Positions 59,362 to 64,000 of a DNA stretch of 64,000 bases are shown one piece after another. A program made the position numbers and the translations under genes. Positions within the stretch are counted from its first letter, which is position 1. Each line of letters opens with the position of its first letter. Below the pieces are notes generated by a model. That model was not told the origin of the DNA. It saw only the letters and a program-made list of their open reading frames with translations, and did no database searches. Source of the stretch: Chondrus crispus (lineage: Eukaryota > Rhodophyta > Florideophyceae > Gigartinales > Gigartinaceae); NCBI RefSeq assembly GCF_000350225.1, contig NW_005179103.1:62001-126000 (forward strand), written 5' to 3'.

Positions 59362-61223
59362 GCATACCTGTGAGAGTTGGACAACAGTAACACTTGTGTA
59401 CGGACTGTAATTACTCGTCTTCTTCAGATTTGTGTCCATCCAAGGTCTACAGTATGCATGAGCACCACTAAAAGAGAGGGAATGAACCTTTTCTGTGCTG
59501 TACTATACAGTAGTAGTCGCGGGCGCGAATTGAGGTTTGAGCAGCCGAAGCAAATGAGTAGGGGTCTTGACAAGATCATGCTCAAGCTCCTGAGGGGCCG
59601 GGCATCCCTGCCACGACATACTCTTGTGTTCCAACAGATATTCGAATAGCATGAGCCGTCTCCAAACTGGAGCTACAAGAAGGGATTTATAACGACCCAT
59701 ATCTAAAGAAAAGGGCACGGAGGAAGTAACGCACAATCGGGGCTAGGATGTTGCTTCTCAGCCGTATCTACGAAGACCACGTAACAAGGATGTGGTCGCA
59801 GGGCTAGAGACAAGGTCCCATCGGCGGCTCCCCTCAGATCCAGAGCTGCCATATTGTTAATGTTGTGTTACATCTAGAAATGAACCTCTCTGACGGTTCA
59901 TTTCAATGCGTAGAGCACGACGGAAATTACGATGGTGTCACAACTGTTATCGACGAGGACAACCCCAAGAGGAGCGGAAAACGCGGGAATGGACCGAGGA
60001 CCAGGACCTGCTGCATCGCTGGAAAAGAGCATGTAGCCAGACGTGTCAAAATTATTTCACATTTAAACTACAGTAGAGCTGACTTCGACGTAGCATGTTG
60101 ATTTGAACGGATGTACCATGCTGTATGTGCAGTAGATGGCCATCTGAGCTCTGAGACGAAGCGGTCTCGTGTACAAATACTATCCTCTTGATCAAAAAGA
60201 ACTGATCCCTTGTCTCAGCAAAAGAAATGATGTTCTGCAGGGTCGTAGCAGCTCTAGAGAGTAATCGCAAATTGTTACAATAATGTGTACGTCTCTGGCA
60301 GGAGCGGCGAAATGGACTTCAAACGCTCGCCGCTCGCCGTCTGACGTAGTTTGCTTTGAGACAGAAAGACGATAGATGCAGTGATGATCATGTTGATTTT
60401 TTACAGCTCTTACGGAGATAGCGCTCCCAAATTGCTGCAGCTCAGCAATCTCTGCGTCACTGACATTATGGAGGATCCAGTCGATGAGACTGCGTTAGCT
60501 AATCCTTTATATTGTTGCAAGTAGCATACGTGTGTGTACCGCATGTGTCACTTTTCGAGATGCCAAAGCTGTGCAGGAGCTTCTAAAGCCACGTAGGAAA
60601 AATATTTTAAAAAAAATCCGACGGGCCGCCTCCTCCTTGGCGTCCGCAACAAGAGGGGTCCATGCTGCCGATGAGAAGAATCTCGTAGGGCGGCGGCCAT
60701 GACAGCGGTCATCGGCCTGTTCCTCTCACCATCCAGCAGCGAATCGGGAAAGTGAGGGGCCTGCGGGTCTGGAATTGAATCGGGGGGGGCGCTTAGTTGC
60801 ATGTTGCGTTGCTGCGTTGCCGCACGCATGCAGGTGGCCATGCGGGAAGAAATGACAGCCCATCACCTTTCTCATGCCTGGGTAGGTTGCCCCTCTCTGG
60901 CGGGCTGTGGTTGGCTGAAGGGATGCCAAGAAATAATGAATTTCCGATAAAATTGAAAGAATGACGTAGAAAGAAAAAGGACGAATGCTGATGGCGGCGT
61001 GTCTGTGGCCACTCGGCCGACACTGGGAGCTGAGCGCACGCAGAAGCTCCCAGTCGATGTTTTCGCTCAGATTACGTAGCGGACACGAATGCACGCCGCC
61101 TCGCATTCCCGGTGTTTCCGCCCTGTTTCCGCTCCTCCAATCTCCATACTGTACACTTGCCCGCTCCTGGTGCGATACATTCAATTCGGGGCCTCTCTTC
61201 AACCTTACCCCCCATTCGCAACA

Positions 61224-61233
61224 AAATATATAC
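61224..61233 (+). promoter_or_regulatory. TATA box of the small Lys-rich gene
   Basis: AAATATATAC stands about 140 bp before the start codon; the sequence between is an almost pure C/T leader, as in strongly expressed genes. No other strong TATA box was seen close to a host gene start in this window. Confidence 0.5.
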
Positions 61234-61371
61234 AGCCCCTCCTCATCTCTCAGACCCCCCTTCCACCCCTCCCCACCTCCTCTCACCTCCCCTCACCTCC
61301 CCGCCCTCGCACACAACACCCCCCCTCCTTTTCCCGAGACACACACTTCTATCTTCCTCTACTCTCAAGCA

Positions 61372-61665
61372 ATGGATGCTCTGGATCTTCAAATCATTGC
61401 CGCTATCGAACAGAACGAGCGTGACCTCAACAATATGCTCACCCGCCCCGGCATGAATACTGAGGAGGCTCTCCATCTTCTTCATGAAGTGCAGAAAGTG
61501 AAGATGGAATTCGCCTCGATGAGCCCCTGGTCCCTCCGTCCCATGTCTCCGAAGAAGGCTCTCCGCAAGAAGAAGAAGAAGAGCAAGGCTCGCAAGGCCG
61601 AGAAGAAGAAGGCCCGCAGGGTTAATGACATCACCTCCTCCTTGCTTGGCTTGTCTATCAACTGA
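61372..61665 (+). CDS. Small Lys-rich protein, 97 aa, unknown
   Basis: ATG at 61372, TGA at 61663-61665. Residues 1-50 are a predicted amphipathic helix or coiled coil (LDLQIIAAIEQNERDLNNML; EEALHLLHEVQKVKMEF). Residues 60-85 are almost all Lys, Arg and Ala (ALRKKKKKSKARKAEKKKAR), then a hydrophobic end (DITSSLLGLSIN). Codons ending in C dominate, as in highly expressed genes, and a TATA box plus a pyrimidine leader precede it. No known family recognised; nucleic-acid or chromatin binding is only a guess from charge. Confidence 0.7.
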   Translation: MDALDLQIIAAIEQNERDLNNMLTRPGMNTEEALHLLHEVQKVKMEFASMSPWSLRPMSPKKALRKKKKKSKARKAEKKKARRVNDITSSLLGLSIN

Positions 61666-63007
61666 TGCGTCCCGCATGTGTCTTTCTGACTTTCGCAATG
61701 GTGTCGACCCCCCCGATTTAGATGATTAATTGGGATTTCCTTTTGGTTGCGTTCTATGGCGCCGCTTGAAGGGGAATGGTCGTGATGGGCTGCTTCAAGT
61801 AGAAGCTGCCAAGCCGCGGTGCTCGCTCGCAAAAGCTTGAGCCCGCTCGCAAAAGCTGGAGCGGCTTGGTGCTTCCGGGATTGGCTGCTGGTCGGTTCGT
61901 AGAAGCTCGTCCGCCTAAAGGCGATGCTCCGGCCGATTCGTGATGCAATCCGTTTGGAGTGGTCGTCATGATCAGTACTGGAGAGCGGGTAGCCTGTATT
62001 TATGGTTCGTTATAACTTTCCCTAACTTTGGTGGTATTTGGGTATTGGCGCAAGGAATTTTAATAAGTCGGTTTAACTTTGTTGTGGACAATTCTTGATA
62101 GTGAATTTTTAGTGAGGGACTGCGAGTTAGGAACGGCCCTCAGTGTAAAAACCTTTTTCATCTTCGGAGTTTTGTGTCTTTTGGCCTGAAGTATCGTGCA
62201 GTAGATATCACCATCGTTTAGTGCAGCAATAGTGTACGCTAACACCGGACGACAAGACAAGACCGCGAAGCCTCTCAAGCTGAAGCATATCACAGAGGAG
62301 CGAGACAAGCCAGGAGGGTAATGGGATGGGGGACGTTGGAATGTCCACCGCCGCCTCCTTGGCGAAACGTTTGATACGAATCATAAAGCAGACGGTACGA
62401 TAGGCACGACATACGTAGCCATTCCCTGCACTCTCCAGCAACAACCATACAGTGTCACGTTTGCACGGGCGCTCCACGCAGCGGCATGCAGCGAGGCAAG
62501 CCCCAGCTGCACGTTCAACTGATCTCAGTTCTCACACGGCTGCGGGAAAGTACCACGGGGGATGCCAACGCATCCGCACTTGCATCTCACACGTGTCTTC
62601 GTTCCCAAACCGTGACGTCAGCGCCTATCAGGTGTGTGTGCTTCGTACAGTACCGGGGCATCCCTGTCGCAAAAAACGCGCGCGCCCGCCAAAGTGATCC
62701 ACTTTGGGCACGTACTTGCCGCGCCTCCGCTACGCACTATGTGGCATGCCCCCCCGAGCGCCGTGCTTATTTTCATCCTTTAAAAACATCACGCCTTTCG
62801 GCCAATGGCTACCAGCCATCCAAAATTTGCCGAATGCAGGCCCCATTGTCCTCCATTTCAAATCCCGTGCTTTCCCCCTTTCTCTCCTCCCTTGCTCTCC
62901 CCCCTTTCTCTCCTCGCCCATGCAAGTACCTTTCCCACATCGCTTCCCTCCGAACAAATCGCCGTCCATCGAAAAGCCACACCCCCTTTTGCCCATATCC
63001 CTTCAGT
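61666..63007. other. Intergenic region, no gene supported
   Basis: Contains the 3' flank of the small gene, with repeated GCTCGCAAAAGCT words at about 61825-61860, and the leader of the BRCT gene, whose frame is open upstream to 62486 but without family-like sequence; a C/T-rich tract precedes the ATG. Confidence 0.6.
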
Positions 63008-63559
63008 ATGGCCGCCACCCCAACTCCTCCCTCCGCGCCATCCACCTCCGACCGCAAGTCCAGCACACTACGCCAAGCTCCCTTCTCCTTCCCCGCCTCT
63101 TCGCGCCAAATCGCGAAGAAAAAGTCGTGGACGCGCACCAACTACTTCGACGTGCGGCAAAAGAAGCTCATCTCGCAGGCCCCTCGCGCCGAAACGCGCA
63201 TTCTGCACGGCGTTGTTGTCTACTTCACAGGTGTCAAGTCCGCCAGCCAGCGGAAGCTTGAGGGCGTCGTGTGGCGCAACGGCGGCGTCGTGGACAAGCT
63301 CTGGCGGAGACAGCAGGTCACTCATGTGATTGCTGATAATTTAGCCGCGAGCAAGATTCAGAAGGAGATTGACGCTAGCCCGGCGGATAGGTCCGTTGTT
63401 GTGTCGCCAAAGTGGATTTTGAAGAGCGTGGAGAGGGGCGTGTTGCTGCCGACGTGGGAGTTTCGCGTGATAAAAGGAATCCCAGGCGTTAAGAATGTCG
63501 CTACCTTCTTTGAACCAGCGAAACGGAAACCTTTGAAGGACGCTTCGAACACATCTTGA
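63008..63559 (+). CDS. Small BRCT-domain protein, REV1-type BRCT
   Basis: 183 aa from the ATG at 63008 (MAATPTPPSAPSTSD). After about 45 disordered residues comes KKSWTRTNYFDVRQKKL, then one BRCT domain at about 70-155: ILHGVVVYFTGVKSASQRKLEGVVWRNGG, THVIADNLAASKIQKEI, VVSPKWILKSVERGVLLP. The hydrophobic pattern and the ATNL-like/KI segment resemble the BRCT of the translesion polymerase REV1, which binds DNA ends and PCNA. No polymerase domain follows; the frame stops at 63559 and the next gene is on the other strand. It may be a stand-alone adaptor, or the first exon of a larger gene with an intron not recognised here. Confidence 0.8.
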   Translation: MAATPTPPSAPSTSDRKSSTLRQAPFSFPASSRQIAKKKSWTRTNYFDVRQKKLISQAPRAETRILHGVVVYFTGVKSASQRKLEGVVWRNGGVVDKLWRRQQVTHVIADNLAASKIQKEIDASPADRSVVVSPKWILKSVERGVLLPTWEFRVIKGIPGVKNVATFFEPAKRKPLKDASNTS

Positions 63560-63700
63560 ATGCAGGAGCACGAGCGCCCTATTTTGAACATACACCTTTG
63601 CACAAGTATGGCGAATCGACGTCTGTCTTCGAGTTCGATAGTTAACGTTACTCTGTCTTTATTATGGTTTTGTGCAACCACTGACTTTCCCTGCCTCCGA

Positions 63701-64000
63701 TCACATGAGCATGCTCTCCGGGTTGGAGATGCACTTGGAGTACTCATTCAAAAATTCGGCTGCTGTCTTTTCTTCCACCGCTCTGGCGTCGGTTGACAGC
63801 GTCGCTGTGCCCTCTGTCACCGTTGACAGAGTATTGTCCTCATTCAGAACAGCTCGCTGGACTGCAATATCGAGGAAATCAAAACGTAGAAAAGACAAAG
63901 AGAACAGTCGGTTAGTAGCTTATTCAAAGAATACGCATGCCAGGCACAACGCGGTGCAAATATCAAACTTACATCCACTTCCAACTGCCAAAATCCCGCT
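63701..64000 (-). CDS. 3' end of a gene running out of the window, unknown
   Basis: Last exon 63861-63701, with a likely intron 63972-63862 (GTAAGT at 63972-63967, acceptor GATATTGCAG). Exon upstream 64000-63973 reads SGILAVGSG and joins in phase to QRAVLNEDNTLSTVTEG. The product ends with KTAAEFLNEYSKCISNPES. Too short to assign; the glycine-rich ILAVGSG resembles beta strands of N-terminal nucleophile hydrolases, but the rest does not confirm that. The unspliced frame (63898-63701) is an alternative. Confidence 0.4.

Larger units (their letters stand above)
58952..61371. other. Long intergenic region, no gene supported
   Basis: About 2.4 kb with short frames only. Notable items: a TGTACAGTG short repeat at 59325-59361; a stretch at 59880-60090 open in three frames, one rich in charged residues, possibly a decayed gene; a C/T-rich strand before the small Lys-rich gene; and a TATA box at 61224-61233. 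Confidence 0.6.

Noticed and set aside
59865..60101. 78-codon frame and a charged alternative frame (REWTEDQDLLHRW), Myb-like at first sight
   Set aside because: Too short and interrupted; the Myb tryptophan spacing cannot be completed.
63701..64000. Assignment of the right-edge gene to HslV or a proteasome beta subunit from ILAVGSG
   Set aside because: Only seven residues fit; the next exon does not follow the family pattern.
1..64000. tRNA, rRNA, CRISPR arrays or bacterial operons
   Set aside because: No cloverleaf with a GTTCGA-type T-loop could be built at the few candidate words (for example 538 and 48510), and no regularly spaced direct repeats with unique spacers were found.

Overview
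The window reads as nuclear DNA of a photosynthetic eukaryote, most likely a multicellular red alga of the Chondrus type (inference). The host genes are almost all single-exon. The few introns are short (about 110-120 bp) with GT-AG ends. One gene encodes a thylakoid-lumen style FKBP, and the intergenic DNA is filled with nested Ty3/gypsy retroelements. No bacterial operon features and no tRNA or rRNA genes were recognised. All coordinates come from reading and counting by eye, and similarity calls rest on motifs, not on database searches.

Region 1-25.4 kb is a nest of mobile elements. Positions 1-4890 are the 3' part of a plus-strand LTR element: a large ORF on the opposite strand (1478-4165), a G-rich polypurine tract and a 3' LTR (4223-4890). 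This element cuts off a minus-strand Ty3/gypsy element (4891-12387). That element has decayed gag, protease and RT; its RT catalytic YxDD is broken and its gag is split by a 2.3-kb insertion flanked by AAAC repeats. From 12388 to 24234 lies a nearly complete plus-strand chromovirus with two LTRs of about 593 bp ending TGTGGTA/TACCACA. It carries gag with a zinc knuckle, then protease, RT, RNase H, integrase and chromodomain, all interrupted by stops and frameshifts. It also carries an antisense ORF between pol and the 3' LTR that resembles the one in the left element. A dead Tc1/mariner DD34E transposase (about 24300-25080) follows directly.

Region 25.4-34.8 kb holds a 322-bp direct repeat, a secreted/membrane protein with SPPP repeats, Arg-Pro repeats and several membrane spans (two exons), a GH36 raffinose-synthase/alkaline alpha-galactosidase family protein on the minus strand, and a divergent plastid-type FKBP (two exons).

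Region 36-64 kb is a compact host-gene block. It contains cytosolic leucyl-tRNA synthetase, a long PPR protein, an RBM42-like RNA-binding protein, a UvrD/PcrA-type helicase, the H/ACA snoRNP assembly factor NAF1, a PLPP6-like PAP2 phosphatase, an unknown basic nuclear protein, proteasome subunit alpha-1, the splicing factor SLU7, a small Lys-rich protein, a REV1-type BRCT protein, and the 3' end of a gene running out of the window. Several pairs are head-to-head with 0.5-0.9 kb between starts, so shared promoters are possible. Three of these genes serve RNA processing or RNP assembly (RBM42, NAF1, SLU7), but no functional cluster is implied.

The most unusual signal is the recurrent antisense ORF of the LTR elements: a large conserved-looking domain, then a C-terminal coiled coil and basic motifs.
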